Assembly: GCA_900470775.1 (NCBI GenBank)
Contig: UCBZ01000037.1
Coordinates: 1 to 64,000 of the forward strand
DNA from: Hyphomicrobiales bacterium
Lineage (GTDB): Bacteria > Pseudomonadota > Alphaproteobacteria > Rhizobiales > Beijerinckiaceae
Reading direction: 5' to 3'
DNA: 64,000 nt
Positions 45,116 through 55,257 of this stretch are shown here, piece after piece. Both the position numbers and the translations under genes were made by a program. Position 1 is the stretch's first letter; the number at the start of each line of letters is the position of its first letter. The notes beneath the pieces were generated by a model. That model was not told the origin of the DNA and made no database searches. It was given only the letters and a program-made list of their open reading frames with translations.

Positions 45116-45925
45116 TCAAGGCCGTTCGCCGCGCGCGATGCGCTTGTCGATCTCGGCCAGTACCGGCGCGAGATCGGCGACGCCATCGATAACATAATGC
45201 GCGCCGGCCGCCTTGAGCTTGCCCGTCGCAACCTCTCGGCGGGCCGCGAAGTCTTCGGCCGAGAGCGCCAGCGTGTCGGGCAGCGAGAGGCCGAAGACGT
45301 TTCCGGTCACCGCCACGCCGACGGTCCAGGCGCCGCCATTGATGCCCTCGCCGATGCCGACCTCGGTGTCGTCGACCTTCACCGCGCGCCAGGCCGGATA
45401 GACCTGCAGCTCGGTCAGGACGCGCCACATCAGGAATGGTGTCGGCCGGCCATCGGGTGCATCGCCGGTGCAGGCCATCGCATCGGCGACGAAGCCCTGC
45501 TCCTGCGCGCGAGGTGTGACCTGCGCCATGATCTCGCGGGTATAGCCGGTGGTGCTGCCGATGCGGACGCCGTCCGCGCGCAAGCGGGCGGCGGCCTCGG
45601 CGGCGCCCGGGATCAGATCCGAGAAGGCCGCCGCGACGGCGAGGTTCTTGGGCACGAAGACGTCATAGACCGCATCGATGTTGGCGTCGGTGGGCGCATT
45701 GCCCCGCGCGCGCTGCCATTCGGAGGCGATGCGCGGCATGGCGAAGAGCGCCGCGACATGGGGGCGCTTGGCCATGCCCATCGGGATGCGGGCCTCGTCG
45801 ATCGTGACGGTGACGCCGAACTCCCCGAAGGCCTCGACGAAGGCCCCCATCGGCGCCAGCGAGCCATGATCAACGACGGTTCCGGCCCAGTCGAACACGA
45901 CGGCCCTGATCTGGCTCAGCGACAT
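45116..45925 (-). CDS. phnX: Phosphonoacetaldehyde hydrolase
   Basis: A 269-aa HAD-superfamily enzyme that splits phosphonoacetaldehyde to acetaldehyde and phosphate. The nucleophile lies in VVFDWAGTVVDHGS. The cap-domain Schiff-base lysine is in IPMGMAKRPHVAAL, diagnostic for PhnX over other HADs, and IGSTTGYTREIM and VKVDDTEVGIGEG complete the core. The transaminase PhnW that makes the substrate is not adjacent. ATG 45925 gives the family length; ATG 45940 is possible. Confidence 0.92.
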   Translation of the reverse strand: MSLSQIRAVVFDWAGTVVDHGSLAPMGAFVEAFGEFGVTVTIDEARIPMGMAKRPHVAALFAMPRIASEWQRARGNAPTDANIDAVYDVFVPKNLAVAAAFSDLIPGAAEAAARLRADGVRIGSTTGYTREIMAQVTPRAQEQGFVADAMACTGDAPDGRPTPFLMWRVLTELQVYPAWRAVKVDDTEVGIGEGINGGAWTVGVAVTGNVFGLSLPDTLALSAEDFAARREVATGKLKAAGAHYVIDGVADLAPVLAEIDKRIARGERP

Positions 45926-46257
45926 TGTCTCAATCCACATGTTGGCGAAACGACCGCCTGCGATAGCGGCAGGCGGTGACGATCCGGCGACGAAACCGGT
46001 CCGCCCGTCCGGCACCAGCTCAGATGCATGGAGCACGCCACTCTCTGCAGTCCTGGAGTATCCCTGACTTCATCGAGAGCTTGAAGTCGCGGGAGTGCAA
46101 ATGTCCGGGCGGCCCGTTCCGGTCCGCAAGGTGCTGTTGCGTCATATCGCGATCACCCACTAGGTTGAGCTGTTCTGAAGACGGGCCGGCGGCGACGAAC
46201 CGCAGCGTCACGGGCCCGACCACACGGCGCGGACAAGACCGAAACAGGGAGCCGACC
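45926..46257. other. Intergenic region between divergent phnX and 46258 gene
   Basis: These 332 bp should hold the two divergent promoters. I see no clear dyad, riboswitch or small ORF with a ribosome-binding site. GGGAG near 46247 belongs to the downstream gene. Confidence 0.5.
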
Positions 46258-46713
46258 ATGACATTCTTCAGATCGACGCTGGCCGCGATGGCTTCGCTTG
46301 TCGCGCTCTTGACGCTGGCAGCACCAGCCTCGTCGCAGCAGCGCAATCTTGGGCCGCCGACCGGCTCGGTCCGGATTCAGCAGCTCCAGGTCGCCTTCAT
46401 CGGCTCCGGCGCAATCGGCGGCGGAACCCTGAAATTCGGCGGCCGCAGCTATGGCATCACCGTCGGCGGACTGGGCGTCGGCGGCATCGGCGCCTCACGC
46501 CTGACGGCGACCGGGACTGTCTACGGCCTGACGCAGGTCGAGGATTTCACCGGAGCCTATGTCCAGCTCCGCGAAGGCTGGGCCGTCGGCGACCAGGGCC
46601 GGGGACGGCTGTGGCTGCGCAACACCAAGGGCGTCACGATTCGCCTGGCCACGCGACGCCAGGGCCTGCAATTCTCGCTGGGTGCTGACGGCGTATTGAT
46701 CGGCTTCAAATAA
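46258..46713 (+). CDS. Exported glycine-rich protein, hypothetical
   Basis: A 151-aa protein with a signal peptide (FFRSTLAAMASLVALLTLAAPASSQ). The mature part has a conserved-looking core of alternating Gly and hydrophobic residues (VAFIGSGAIGGGTLKFGGRSYGITVGGLGVGGIGASRL). Beta-strands follow (GAYVQLREGWAVGDQGRGRLWLRN, LQFSLGADGVLIGFK). It resembles small periplasmic proteins annotated only as conserved hypothetical. Outer-membrane association is possible. GGGAG lies 7 nt upstream of the ATG. Confidence 0.75.
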   Translation: MTFFRSTLAAMASLVALLTLAAPASSQQRNLGPPTGSVRIQQLQVAFIGSGAIGGGTLKFGGRSYGITVGGLGVGGIGASRLTATGTVYGLTQVEDFTGAYVQLREGWAVGDQGRGRLWLRNTKGVTIRLATRRQGLQFSLGADGVLIGFK

Positions 46714-46859
46714 GATCTGCGGCCCGCGTGCCGGTGCCCGACGAGGTTCGGGGCATCGGCGCGCAGGCTGGCGCGATCACCGCGACCAGCGATGCCGGTT
46801 GCGAACCCCGCCGCGCAGTGCAATGCCCGTCGAGCGTTTTCCGGGGCTAGCAGCATTCG

Positions 46860-48068
46860 ATGCCGATCGCGCATTTCGACACCGTCATCCTGGGCGCCGG
46901 CGCTGCTGGAATGATGTGCGCGATCCATGCCGCATCGCGCGGCGGGCGTGTTCTCATCGTCGATCACGCGAAAGCGCCCGGAGAGAAAATCCGCATTTCC
47001 GGCGGAGGCCGCTGCAACTTCACCAATATCGGAACGAGCGCGCGGAATTTTCTGTCGAACAATCCGCATTTCGCGAAATCCGCGCTGGGCCGATACACGC
47101 CACATGATTTCGTGGCCTTGGTCGAAAAACACGGCATCGCCTATCACGAGAAAACGCTCGGACAGCTCTTCTGCGATGAATCCGCCAAGGACATCATCGC
47201 GATGCTGTTGGACGAGATGGCGCGCGTGGCCTGCGAACTGCGCCTCAACACCACGCTGGATAGCATCGCAACGATCGATGACGGCTTCGCGGTCAAGCTC
47301 GGTGGTGAGGGGGCTGTCACGATTCGCTGCCGGCACTTCGTCGTTGCATCCGGCGGAAAATCCATCCCGAAAATGGGAGCGTCCAGCCTCGGCTACCAGA
47401 TCGCCGGCCAGTTCGGGTTGGCGGTGACGGAGACGCGCCCGGCCCTCGTGCCGCTGACATTCGGCGAGGATGTGCTGGCCGGGTTTCGCGAGATGGCCGG
47501 CGTCGCAGCCGATGCGCGCGTCTCCTGCGGCAAGGCGACATTTGAGGAGGCACTGCTGTTCACGCATCGCGGGCTTTCCGGCCCCGCCATGCTGCAGATT
47601 TCGTCATACTGGCGCGAAAAAGCGTCGGTCAGGATCGCGTTTCTGCCGAAGCAGGATGTGTTCGCCGCGTTGCGCGCGTCCAGACAGGAAAACGGCCGCA
47701 GGAGCATCGCCAATACGCTTGGCGATCTCCTGCCGAAGCGATTGGCAGCCTATCTTGCCGACGCCCATGGCTGGGCGGGACCGATCGGCGACGCCAGCGA
47801 CATGAGACTCGCGGCGATCGCGGCGATCATTCAGGGCTGGGACGTGATGCCGATCGGATCGGAAGGATACCGCACCGCGGAGGTGACGCTGGGCGGCGTC
47901 GACACATCCGGCCTGAATTCGCGGACGATGGCAGCAACGGCGGTCGACGGCCTGTACTTCATCGGTGAAGTCGTCGACGTCACCGGCTGGCTCGGCGGCT
48001 ACAACTTCCAATGGGCGTGGTCATCAGGCTGGGCAGCAGGAACAGCCATCGCCGAACGCAGCGGCTAA
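46860..48068 (+). CDS. BaiN/YhiN (HI0933)-family flavoprotein
   Basis: A 402-aa FAD-dependent oxidoreductase of the HI0933 family. The dinucleotide-binding motif is VILGAGAAGMMCAIHAASRG. The family hallmark GEKIRISGGGRCNFTN follows, and the C-terminal FAD contact is LYFIGEVVDVTGWLGGYNFQWAWSSG. The natural substrate of most members is unknown (BaiN acts on bile-acid intermediates). Base use around 47000-47300 is slightly less GC-rich than neighbours. The gene is monocistronic and followed by a minus-strand tRNA. Confidence 0.9.
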   Translation: MPIAHFDTVILGAGAAGMMCAIHAASRGGRVLIVDHAKAPGEKIRISGGGRCNFTNIGTSARNFLSNNPHFAKSALGRYTPHDFVALVEKHGIAYHEKTLGQLFCDESAKDIIAMLLDEMARVACELRLNTTLDSIATIDDGFAVKLGGEGAVTIRCRHFVVASGGKSIPKMGASSLGYQIAGQFGLAVTETRPALVPLTFGEDVLAGFREMAGVAADARVSCGKATFEEALLFTHRGLSGPAMLQISSYWREKASVRIAFLPKQDVFAALRASRQENGRRSIANTLGDLLPKRLAAYLADAHGWAGPIGDASDMRLAAIAAIIQGWDVMPIGSEGYRTAEVTLGGVDTSGLNSRTMAATAVDGLYFIGEVVDVTGWLGGYNFQWAWSSGWAAGTAIAERSG

Positions 48069-48119
48069 GCTGGGTCGGCCCGCGCCAACGCAATTCAAAT
48101 ATCGGCCATCTAGGATTTT

Positions 48120-48194
48120 TGGAGCGGGCGATCGGGATCGAACCGACGACATTCAGCTTGGGAAGCTGACGTTCTACCACTGAACTACGCCCGC
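48120..48194 (-). tRNA. tRNA-Gly (CCC)
   Basis: The minus strand folds as a full cloverleaf: acceptor GCGGGCG/CGCCCGC with an encoded CCA, D-arm GTTCAGTGGTAGAAC, anticodon stem TCAGC/GCTGA with loop TTCCCAA (anticodon CCC), and T-arm GTCGGTTCGATCCCGAT. It reads GGG glycine codons. Confidence 0.95.
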
Positions 48195-48319
48195 ATGCGT
48201 CCGGTGTGGCACGGGGGCCAACGCCGGAGCATCGCGTTCATAGCGGCTCGCGGGGCGGGTGTCATCCGGGAATCGGGCAGCACCCACGCAATGGCGTTAC
48301 GTCGCGGCACAGCGCCGCC

Positions 48320-49495
48320 TCAACTCCGGAAATGCTTCGAGAGCTTGAGCGACTGGCCCTGATAGTTCGAGGTGCCGATTTGGCCATAAAGCGCGTCGGG
48401 CTCAGCCGCCATGCGCTCGAAGGCGAGCCGGCCGACCACCTGCCCGTCCTCGAGCAGGAACGGGACCTCGTGGCTGCGCACCTCCAGCACGCCACGCGAG
48501 CCCGGTATTCCTCCGGCGCTCGCGCCGAAGCCCGGATCGAAGAAGCCGGCATAGTGGACCCGGAACTCGCCCATCGTCGGATCGATCGGCGCCATCTCGG
48601 CGGCGTAGCCGGCGGGGATGTGCAGCTTTTCCTTCGAGGCCAGGATGTAGAACTGGTGGGGATCGAGGATGAGCCGGCGCGAGGGCTTAGCCAGGATCGG
48701 CGTCCAGAAATCGTCGATCGCATAGCCACCGACGCGATCGACATCGATCACATCAGTGAAGCTCTGCGCCTGGTAGCCGATGACGTCGCGCTCATGGTCG
48801 CCGGCGAGATGGATACGGAAGACAAGCCCGTTACGGATCGTCGGGGTGCCGTCGACCAGCGGCGTCGCCTCGTGAATCTGGCGGAGTTCGCGATCGCCGA
48901 CGCGAAAGCCCGCCGTTTCCTCCTGCGCCGAACCGCGCCGCCGAAAGCGAAGCTGGTTCAGGCGGCTACCCTTGCGGACCCGGATCGAGAAGCTCGACGG
49001 CGAGATTTCGGCGTAGAGCCTGCCCGTATATCCGCCGGGCACGGTATCGAACTCCTCGGCATGGTCGGCGATCAGGCGGGTGAAGACGTCGAGCCGGCCC
49101 GTCGAGCTCTTGGGGTTGGCGAAGGCGGAGATGGTTTCGGGCAGCCCCTCCAGAGTCTCGATCAGTTCGACGACGTAGACGCAGTTCTTCTCCAGAATGG
49201 CGCCGTCGCCCTCCAGCGAGATCGTGTCCTGCGTCAGGTCGGCGAGAGCCTCCTCGACGCGCTTGTTGGGCCCCGGAAGGAAGCTCGCGCGAACGCGGTA
49301 GGCCTTGTGGCCGAGGCGCAGATCGATGCTTGCCGGCTGGAACTGGCTCTCGACGAATTCGCCCGAATGGGAGCGGATCATGCGGCGCTGGACGAGCTTG
49401 CGGATGTCCTGGCGCGGCAGCACGCCGGACTGCCCGCTGAGGCTCGACGAGTGCGGCCCCTTCTCGATATCCGCCAGCATGTCAGGAACGGCCAT
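48320..49495 (-). CDS. 2'-deoxycytidine 5'-triphosphate deaminase (Dcd family)
   Basis: A protein of about 391 aa, roughly twice the length of classical Dcd and consistent with a tandem dUTPase/Dcd fold. First half: FQPASIDLRLGHKAYRV, FANPKSSTGRLDVFTRLIAD and GYTGRLYAEISPSSFSIRV (catalytic region). Second half: DVIGYQAQSFTDVIDVDRVGGY and EVRSHEVPFLLEDGQVVGRL. It deaminates dCTP to dUTP for dTTP supply. The start is ATG 49495 or ATG 49510; neither has a strong ribosome-binding site. Confidence 0.85.
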   Translation of the reverse strand: MAVPDMLADIEKGPHSSSLSGQSGVLPRQDIRKLVQRRMIRSHSGEFVESQFQPASIDLRLGHKAYRVRASFLPGPNKRVEEALADLTQDTISLEGDGAILEKNCVYVVELIETLEGLPETISAFANPKSSTGRLDVFTRLIADHAEEFDTVPGGYTGRLYAEISPSSFSIRVRKGSRLNQLRFRRRGSAQEETAGFRVGDRELRQIHEATPLVDGTPTIRNGLVFRIHLAGDHERDVIGYQAQSFTDVIDVDRVGGYAIDDFWTPILAKPSRRLILDPHQFYILASKEKLHIPAGYAAEMAPIDPTMGEFRVHYAGFFDPGFGASAGGIPGSRGVLEVRSHEVPFLLEDGQVVGRLAFERMAAEPDALYGQIGTSNYQGQSLKLSKHFRS

Positions 49496-49686
49496 TGATC
49501 GGTTGCCCATCTGTGGCGACGACAAACATTCTCTTTGATCGCGCGTTGCCTCGCAGGCGAGTCCCCTAACACGACTTGTCCACGCGATTCGAGCCTGCCG
49601 GGCGGGTTGACCGGCCGGCTCCGACGCCGCAAACACGGAGGGATGATGGCGGTCGCGGCCGGACCGCCGGCTCGGGAGCCGTGGCG

Positions 49687-50079
49687 ATGTATCAAGCGGA
49701 GACGCATGGCGTGCGCGTGATCGCCGTGCCGAGCTTCATGGAGGGCGAATCCTCGCATGCGCAGGGTCGCTATTTCTGGGCCTATACCATCGAGATCCTC
49801 AATCTCTCGGCGCAGACCGTGCAGCTCATGAGCCGGCACTGGTTCATCACGGATGGGCGCGGCGAGGTCCACGAGGTGCGCGGCGACGGCGTCGTCGGTC
49901 AGCAGCCGGTGCTGCGCCCGGGCGAGAGCTACAGCTACACCTCGGGCTGCCCGCTGATGACGCCCGACGGCTCGATGCGCGGCTTCTATGCCATGCTGGG
50001 CGAGGACGGCACGATCTTTGATGTCGAAGTGCCGCTGTTCCCGCTCGATTCCCCTTATGTGAAAAAGGTCCTGCATTGA
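49687..50079 (+). CDS. apaG: ApaG protein
   Basis: A 130-aa protein with a fibronectin III-like fold. It matches ApaG throughout (YFWAYTIEILNLSAQTVQLMSRHWFITDGRGEVHEVRGDGVVGQQPVL, PGESYSYTSGCPL, GSMRGFYAML). ApaG is linked to Co/Mg homeostasis in enterobacteria; the biochemical role is unclear. The stop overlaps the argE TTG start by 4 nt (TTGA). Confidence 0.95.
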   Translation: MYQAETHGVRVIAVPSFMEGESSHAQGRYFWAYTIEILNLSAQTVQLMSRHWFITDGRGEVHEVRGDGVVGQQPVLRPGESYSYTSGCPLMTPDGSMRGFYAMLGEDGTIFDVEVPLFPLDSPYVKKVLH

Positions 50080-51251
50080 CTGCTTCCTCGCCGACGGGTG
50101 AGCGCCTCGCGCCGCTCGACATGCTCGCCAAGCTCGTCGCCTTCGACACGGTGAGCCACAAATCCAACCTGCCGCTGATCGCCTTCGTCGAGGACTATCT
50201 GGCGGGCTGGGGCGTGCCCTCGATCCGCATCCCCAACGCCACCGGCGACAAGGCGGCACTGTTTGCCACGATCGGCCCGCAGGACCAGGGCGGCGTGCTG
50301 CTGTCTGGCCATACCGATGTCGTGCCGGTCGAGGGCCAAGCCTGGAGCCGCGATCCGTTCACGCTGCATGTCGAGGACGGCAAGGCCTATGGTCGCGGCG
50401 CCGTCGACATGAAGGGCTTCATCGCGCTGGCGCTGGTGCTGGTGCCGGATTTCCTCGCGGCCGATCTCAAGACGCCGATCCACCTGTTCTTCTCCTATGA
50501 CGAGGAGGTCACCTGCCTCGGCGTCGTCGATGGCATCGCCCGCATGGGCAAGGATCTGCCGAAGCCGCGCGCCGTGATCGTCGGCGAGCCGACCTCGCTC
50601 GAACTGGCCGATGCGCATAAGGGCATCCGCACCTTCTTCACGACGATCACCGGCGTTCCCGCGCATTCCTCCAAGCCGCATCTCGGGGCGAGCGCCGTGC
50701 ATGGCGGCATCCGGCTTTCGGCCGGGCTGGTCGGCTTCGCCGATGAGCGCGAGGCGAACCCGGACCAGAGCGGCCGCTTCGATCCGCCCTACGACACCGT
50801 CCATGTCGGCAAGTTCCATGGCGGTATCGCCCGCAACATCCTGGCCGACCGCTGCGATCTCTCCTGGGAGGTCCGCACCCTGCCGGGCTCGGACCCCGAG
50901 GACGTGCCGGCGCGTTTCGCTACCTTGTCGCAGGAGGTTCTGGCCCGAATGCGCAAGACCGCGCCCTCGGCCACGATCGAGACGATGATGAGTTCAGACG
51001 TGCCGGGTCTTGCACCCGATCCGGGTTCGGAGGCCGAGACGCTGGTGATGCGGCTCGCCGGGCGAAACCGCACCATCGCGGTCGCCTATGCGACGGAAGC
51101 CGGACATTTCCAGCGGGCGGGGCTGCCGACGATCGTTTGCGGGCCGGGCTCGATCGATCAGGCGCACCAGCCAGACGAATACATCACACTGGAGCAGTTC
51201 GCCGCCGGCGAGGCCTTCATGCGCAAGCTGATGGCAGAGTGCCGCGTCTGA
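50076..51251 (+). CDS. argE: Acetylornithine deacetylase
   Basis: A 391-aa M20-family zinc amidohydrolase that releases ornithine from N-acetylornithine. Metal and catalytic residues are seen in VLLSGHTDVVPVEG, YGRGAVDMKGFIAL, FSYDEEVTCLG (general-base Glu) and the C-terminal GPGSIDQAHQPDEYITLEQF. The dimerisation HSSKPHLGASAVHGGI is present. TTG 50076 gives translational coupling to apaG; an internal ATG lies at 50121. The argF-argD genes lie 1.8 kb away on the other strand. Confidence 0.92.
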   Translation: MTASSPTGERLAPLDMLAKLVAFDTVSHKSNLPLIAFVEDYLAGWGVPSIRIPNATGDKAALFATIGPQDQGGVLLSGHTDVVPVEGQAWSRDPFTLHVEDGKAYGRGAVDMKGFIALALVLVPDFLAADLKTPIHLFFSYDEEVTCLGVVDGIARMGKDLPKPRAVIVGEPTSLELADAHKGIRTFFTTITGVPAHSSKPHLGASAVHGGIRLSAGLVGFADEREANPDQSGRFDPPYDTVHVGKFHGGIARNILADRCDLSWEVRTLPGSDPEDVPARFATLSQEVLARMRKTAPSATIETMMSSDVPGLAPDPGSEAETLVMRLAGRNRTIAVAYATEAGHFQRAGLPTIVCGPGSIDQAHQPDEYITLEQFAAGEAFMRKLMAECRV

Positions 51252-51273
51252 AAACCGTTCGGGCGGTCCCGTC

Positions 51274-51993
51274 TCACGGGGCCGCCGCTTCCGCCTCGAT
51301 CAGCCGGACCAGTTCGTCGAGAGCCGACAGGCGGGGAATGCGCCGGTAGCGCGGCTGCCCGGTCGGCTCCTCGGCGTGCTCCAGCGCCCAGGTCAGCTCG
51401 TGCGGGATGTGGACGGCCCAGGCGCCGGCCTCCAGCGCCGGCAGGATGTCCGATTTCAGCGAGTTGCCGACCATCATCGCGCGTTCCGGCCCGTCGCCAT
51501 GGCGGGCGAAGACGCGGCGATACATCTCGGGCGTCTTGTCGCTGACGATCTCGACGCCGTGGAACAGGTCGCCGAGGCCTGACTGCGCCAGCTTGCGCTC
51601 CTGATCGAAGAGATCGCCCTTGGTGATGACGACGAGCCGATAGTCGCCGGCAAGCTGCGCAAGCGTCTCGCGCGCATGCGGCAGGGTCTCGACCGGGTGG
51701 GCGACCATCTCGCGGCCGGCCGTCAGGATCTCGCCGATCACCGAGGCCTTGACCTCACCCTTGGTGATCTCGATCGCGGTCTCGATCATCGAGAGCACGA
51801 AGCCCTTGATGCCGAAGCCGTAGAAGGCGAGGTTGCGGCGCTCGGCATCCAGCAAACGGCCGGAAATCTCCGCCGCTTCGCCATGGGCACCCAGCAGGGC
51901 GACGAAACGCTCCTCCGTCAGACGGAAGAACTGTTCGTTCTGCCAGAGCGTGTCGTCGGCATCGAAGCCGATGGTGGTGAGATTGCGCGTCAT
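51274..51993 (-). CDS. HAD-family hydrolase
   Basis: A 239-aa haloacid-dehalogenase-type phosphatase. Motif I is IGFDADDTLWQNEQ, motif II the Thr of LVVITKGD, motif III the Lys of IVSDKTPEMYRR, and motif IV MMVGNSLKSDILPALEAGAWA. A helical cap lies between motifs I and II. It probably acts on a small phosphorylated metabolite. It stops 23 bp from argE (convergent). Confidence 0.9.
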   Translation of the reverse strand: MTRNLTTIGFDADDTLWQNEQFFRLTEERFVALLGAHGEAAEISGRLLDAERRNLAFYGFGIKGFVLSMIETAIEITKGEVKASVIGEILTAGREMVAHPVETLPHARETLAQLAGDYRLVVITKGDLFDQERKLAQSGLGDLFHGVEIVSDKTPEMYRRVFARHGDGPERAMMVGNSLKSDILPALEAGAWAVHIPHELTWALEHAEEPTGQPRYRRIPRLSALDELVRLIEAEAAAP

Positions 51994-52023
51994 CAGACCC
52001 TCGGATGTCGGGCCGGACCCCGG

Positions 52024-53052
52024 TCACGCGCCGGTCGACGGCCCATCCTCGACCTCGGTCGCTTCAAACACATAGCGCCGCGAGCAGAACTCGCAGGTGA
52101 CGCCGAGCGTGCCGTCATCGGCGACCATCGCCTTGCGGTCCTCGCCTGAGAAGCCACGCAGCATGCCGAGCACGCGCTCGCGCGAGCAGCGGCAGGCTTC
52201 GTGAACCAGGGTCGGCTCGAAGACGCGCGCGCCGCGCTCGTGGAACAGGCGGTAGAGCAGCCGCTCGCTTTCCAGCAGCGGGTCGAGCAGTTCGTGATCT
52301 TCGACCGTCTCGACCAGCGAGCGCGCTTCCGCCCAGGCATCGTCGCTGATCCCGTCAGGATCGTCGTTGCTCAGGATCTGATGGCCTTCGGGCGCGTCGC
52401 CGGGATGGATGTCGGCGGCGCGCAGCCGGTCGACCGAATGCGGCATGAACTGGACCAGAAGCCCACCGGCGCGCCAGTGCCGGCTGTCGCCGGGACCGAC
52501 GATCGAACCGACGCTGAGCCGGATGCGGCTCGGGATCTGCTCGGACTGGCGGAAATACTGGTGCGCCGCCTCTTCGAGGCTCTGGCGGGTCAGAGCCACC
52601 ACGCCCTGATAGCGCGTCGTCGCCGAACCCTGATCGACCGTCATGGCGAGATGGCCCTCGCCCAGCAGATCGCCGGTGCTCAAGGTCCCAGCCGCGACCG
52701 CTTCCGCCAATTTCGCCTCGTCGATATGCGCGACGGCGCGAAAATTATCGGGCGCGTTGAAATCGACGACCATCATCGAGATCGCCCCGTCGCTCTTGGT
52801 CTGGAGCTGGAAGCGGCCCTCGAATTTAAGCGCGGTTCCGAGCAGCACGGTCAGCGCCGCGGCCTCGCCGAGCACGCGCGAGACCGGCTCCGGATAATTA
52901 TGTCGGGCCAGAATCGTGTCGATCGACGAGCCCAGCCGCACGACGCGGCCGCGAACGTCGAGATCGGGCACCGTGAAGGGCACGACGCGGTCGTCGAGCG
53001 CGGCCAGGCCTTCAAGCGCGGCATGCCCTGCGCCGGTGTCGGTATCGGCCAT
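52024..53052 (-). CDS. hslO: Redox-regulated chaperone Hsp33
   Basis: A 342-aa cytoplasmic holdase activated by oxidation. The zinc-binding redox switch is intact at the C-terminus: EACRCSRERV (CxC) and VTCEFCSRRY (CxxC). Domain landmarks are DVRGRVVRLG, ALKFEGRFQLQTKSDG and GEGHLAMTVDQG. Its ATG overlaps the argF stop by 1 nt (TGATG), so translation is coupled to argF, an arrangement common in this bacterial group. Confidence 0.95.
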   Translation of the reverse strand: MADTDTGAGHAALEGLAALDDRVVPFTVPDLDVRGRVVRLGSSIDTILARHNYPEPVSRVLGEAAALTVLLGTALKFEGRFQLQTKSDGAISMMVVDFNAPDNFRAVAHIDEAKLAEAVAAGTLSTGDLLGEGHLAMTVDQGSATTRYQGVVALTRQSLEEAAHQYFRQSEQIPSRIRLSVGSIVGPGDSRHWRAGGLLVQFMPHSVDRLRAADIHPGDAPEGHQILSNDDPDGISDDAWAEARSLVETVEDHELLDPLLESERLLYRLFHERGARVFEPTLVHEACRCSRERVLGMLRGFSGEDRKAMVADDGTLGVTCEFCSRRYVFEATEVEDGPSTGA

Positions 53053-53972
53053 CAGGCGGCGACCCCGCCGAAGCACCAGGCCAAAATGCCCTTCTGCGCG
53101 TGCAGGCGGTTCTCGGCCTCGTCGAACACGGCCGATTGCGGCCCGTCCATGACGGCGTCGGTGACCTCCTCGCCACGGCTCGCGGGCAGGCAGTGCATGA
53201 AGATCGCGTCCTTCTCGGCGCGGCCGAGCAGGCGCTCATCGACCTGATAGGGTCGCAGCAGATTGTGGCGCGTGCCTTCCTCGTCGCCCATCGAGACCCA
53301 GCAATCGGTGATGACGCAATCGGCGCCCTCGACCGCGGCTTCCGGCCGGCTGGTCAGAGTGAGTTTCGCGCCCTGTTTGCGGGCCCAGTCGAGCAGGGCC
53401 GGCGGGGGGGCCAGTTCCTCGGGCGTTGCAATGGCGAGCTCGAAATCGAGCCGACCGGCCGCATGCACCCAGGAGGTCAGGACGTTGTTGGTATCGCCGG
53501 TCCAGGCGATGCGCTTGCCCTTGATCGAGCCCTTGCGCTCCTCGAAGGTCATGACGTCGGCCATGACCTGGCAGGGATGCTGGCGTTTGGTCAGTCCGTT
53601 GATCACCGGCACGGTGGCGTATTTCGCCATCTCGACCACGGCATCATGGTCGAGCATGCGGATCATGATCGCATCGACATAACGCGACAGCACGCGGGCC
53701 GTGTCGGCGATGGTCTCGCGCTCACCGAGCTCGATCTCGCGGCCGGTGACCATCATCGGCGAACCGCCAAGCTCGCGGATGCCGACGTCGAAGGAAACAC
53801 GTGTGCGCAGCGAGGGCTGCTCGAAGACCATCGCGACGACCTTGCCCTCGAGCAGGCGGTCGGCTGCCGCGCCCGGCGTGCGGCGGCGCGACTTGATCTC
53901 CTCGCCGGCGCGCAGGATGGCGCGCAGCTCGGTGGCGGAGAAATCGGAGAGATCGAGGAAATGGCGCGTCAC
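53052..53972 (-). CDS. argF: Ornithine carbamoyltransferase
   Basis: A 306-aa enzyme that makes citrulline from ornithine and carbamoyl phosphate. The carbamoyl-phosphate site is [13 protein letters not shown] with [11 protein letters not shown]. Ornithine binding involves CWVSMGDE and [14 protein letters not shown]. It lies 49 bp after argD and overlaps hslO. The operon order is argD-argF-hslO. Confidence 0.97.
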   Translation of the reverse strand: MTRHFLDLSDFSATELRAILRAGEEIKSRRRTPGAAADRLLEGKVVAMVFEQPSLRTRVSFDVGIRELGGSPMMVTGREIELGERETIADTARVLSRYVDAIMIRMLDHDAVVEMAKYATVPVINGLTKRQHPCQVMADVMTFEERKGSIKGKRIAWTGDTNNVLTSWVHAAGRLDFELAIATPEELAPPPALLDWARKQGAKLTLTSRPEAAVEGADCVITDCWVSMGDEEGTRHNLLRPYQVDERLLGRAEKDAIFMHCLPASRGEEVTDAVMDGPQSAVFDEAENRLHAQKGILAWCFGGVAA

Positions 53973-54021
53973 GGGCGCTTCCTTCGCTTACCTGATGAGA
54001 CTTGGCTGGACTGAAAGGGTG

Positions 54022-55257
54022 CTATTCGGCGGCCGGCCGCTTCAGCGTGGCCTCGATGGCGCCGGCTGCGCGGTCGAGCCGCGAGACGGCATCCGCCACC
54101 TCGGCGTCGCCGATGATCAGCGGCGGCAGCAGGCGCACGACATTGTCGCCGGCAGCCACGATGAGCAGGCCGGCAGCGCGGGCCTCGGCGACGAAATCGG
54201 TGTTCAGCGTGTGCAGCTTGAGGCCGAGCATCAGCCCCTCGCCGCGAATCTCGGCGATCACCTCGGGATGCTTGTCCTTGAGCTCGGCCAGCGACTGCTT
54301 CAGCCGCAGCGAGGTCTGCGCGACATGGTCGATGAAGCCCGGCGCCAGGATGACGTCCAGCACCGCATTGCCGACGGCCATGGCGAGCGGATTGCCGCCG
54401 AAGGTCGTGCCATGCGTGCCGAGCGTCATGCCCGAAGCCGCTTCTTCGGTGGCGAGGCAGACGCCCATCGGGAAGCCGCCGCCGATCCCCTTGGCGACCG
54501 ACATGATGTCAGGCGTCACGCCCGAGAGCTCATAGGCGAAGAACTTGCCGGTGCGGCCGACGCCGGTCTGGATCTCGTCGAAGATCAGCATCAGGCCATG
54601 CTCGTCGCAGAGATCGCGTAGCAGCCGCAGGAAGCGCGGCGGGGCCAGGCGCAGGCCGCCCTCGCCCTGGATCGGCTCGACCATCAGCGCAGCCGTCTCC
54701 GGCCCGATGGCAGCCTTCAGCGCGGCCTCGTCGTCGAACGGCACCTGATCGAAGCCATCGACCTTGGGGCCGAAGCCGTCGATGTATTTCTGCTGGCCGC
54801 CGGCGGCGATGGTCGCCAGCGTGCGGCCATGGAAGGCGCCCTCGAAGGTGATGATGCGGAAGCGCTCGGGATGACCCTTCGCCGCATGATATTTGCGCGC
54901 CATCTTGATGGCGGCCTCGTTGGCCTCGGCACCCGAATTGGTGAAGAAGGCGCGCTCGGCGAAGGTCGCCTCGCAAAGCCGGCGCGCCAGGCGCTCGCCC
55001 TCGGGCATCGTGTAGAGGTTCGAGGTGTGCCAGATCTTGCCGGCCTGCGCGGTCAGCGCCTCGACCAGATGCGGATGGGCGTGGCCCAGCGAATTGACGG
55101 CGATGCCGGCGCCGAAATCGAGATAGCGGGTGCCGTCAGCCGTGATCGCCCAGGGGCCTTCGCCGCGCTCGAAAGCCACGGGGGCGCGGGCATAGGTCGG
55201 CAGGAGGACGGACGGGGCAGCGGAAACAGGGGCAGAAGTCTTGGAGGCGGAGGCCAT
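54022..55257 (-). CDS. argD: Acetylornithine aminotransferase
   Basis: A 411-aa class III PLP aminotransferase. Seen are [74 protein letters not shown] (PLP Asp) and [18 protein letters not shown] (PLP Lys). It converts N-acetylglutamate semialdehyde to N-acetylornithine and may also serve lysine synthesis. It is the first gene of argD-argF-hslO. Confidence 0.94.
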   Translation of the reverse strand: MASASKTSAPVSAAPSVLLPTYARAPVAFERGEGPWAITADGTRYLDFGAGIAVNSLGHAHPHLVEALTAQAGKIWHTSNLYTMPEGERLARRLCEATFAERAFFTNSGAEANEAAIKMARKYHAAKGHPERFRIITFEGAFHGRTLATIAAGGQQKYIDGFGPKVDGFDQVPFDDEAALKAAIGPETAALMVEPIQGEGGLRLAPPRFLRLLRDLCDEHGLMLIFDEIQTGVGRTGKFFAYELSGVTPDIMSVAKGIGGGFPMGVCLATEEAASGMTLGTHGTTFGGNPLAMAVGNAVLDVILAPGFIDHVAQTSLRLKQSLAELKDKHPEVIAEIRGEGLMLGLKLHTLNTDFVAEARAAGLLIVAAGDNVVRLLPPLIIGDAEVADAVSRLDRAAGAIEATLKRPAAE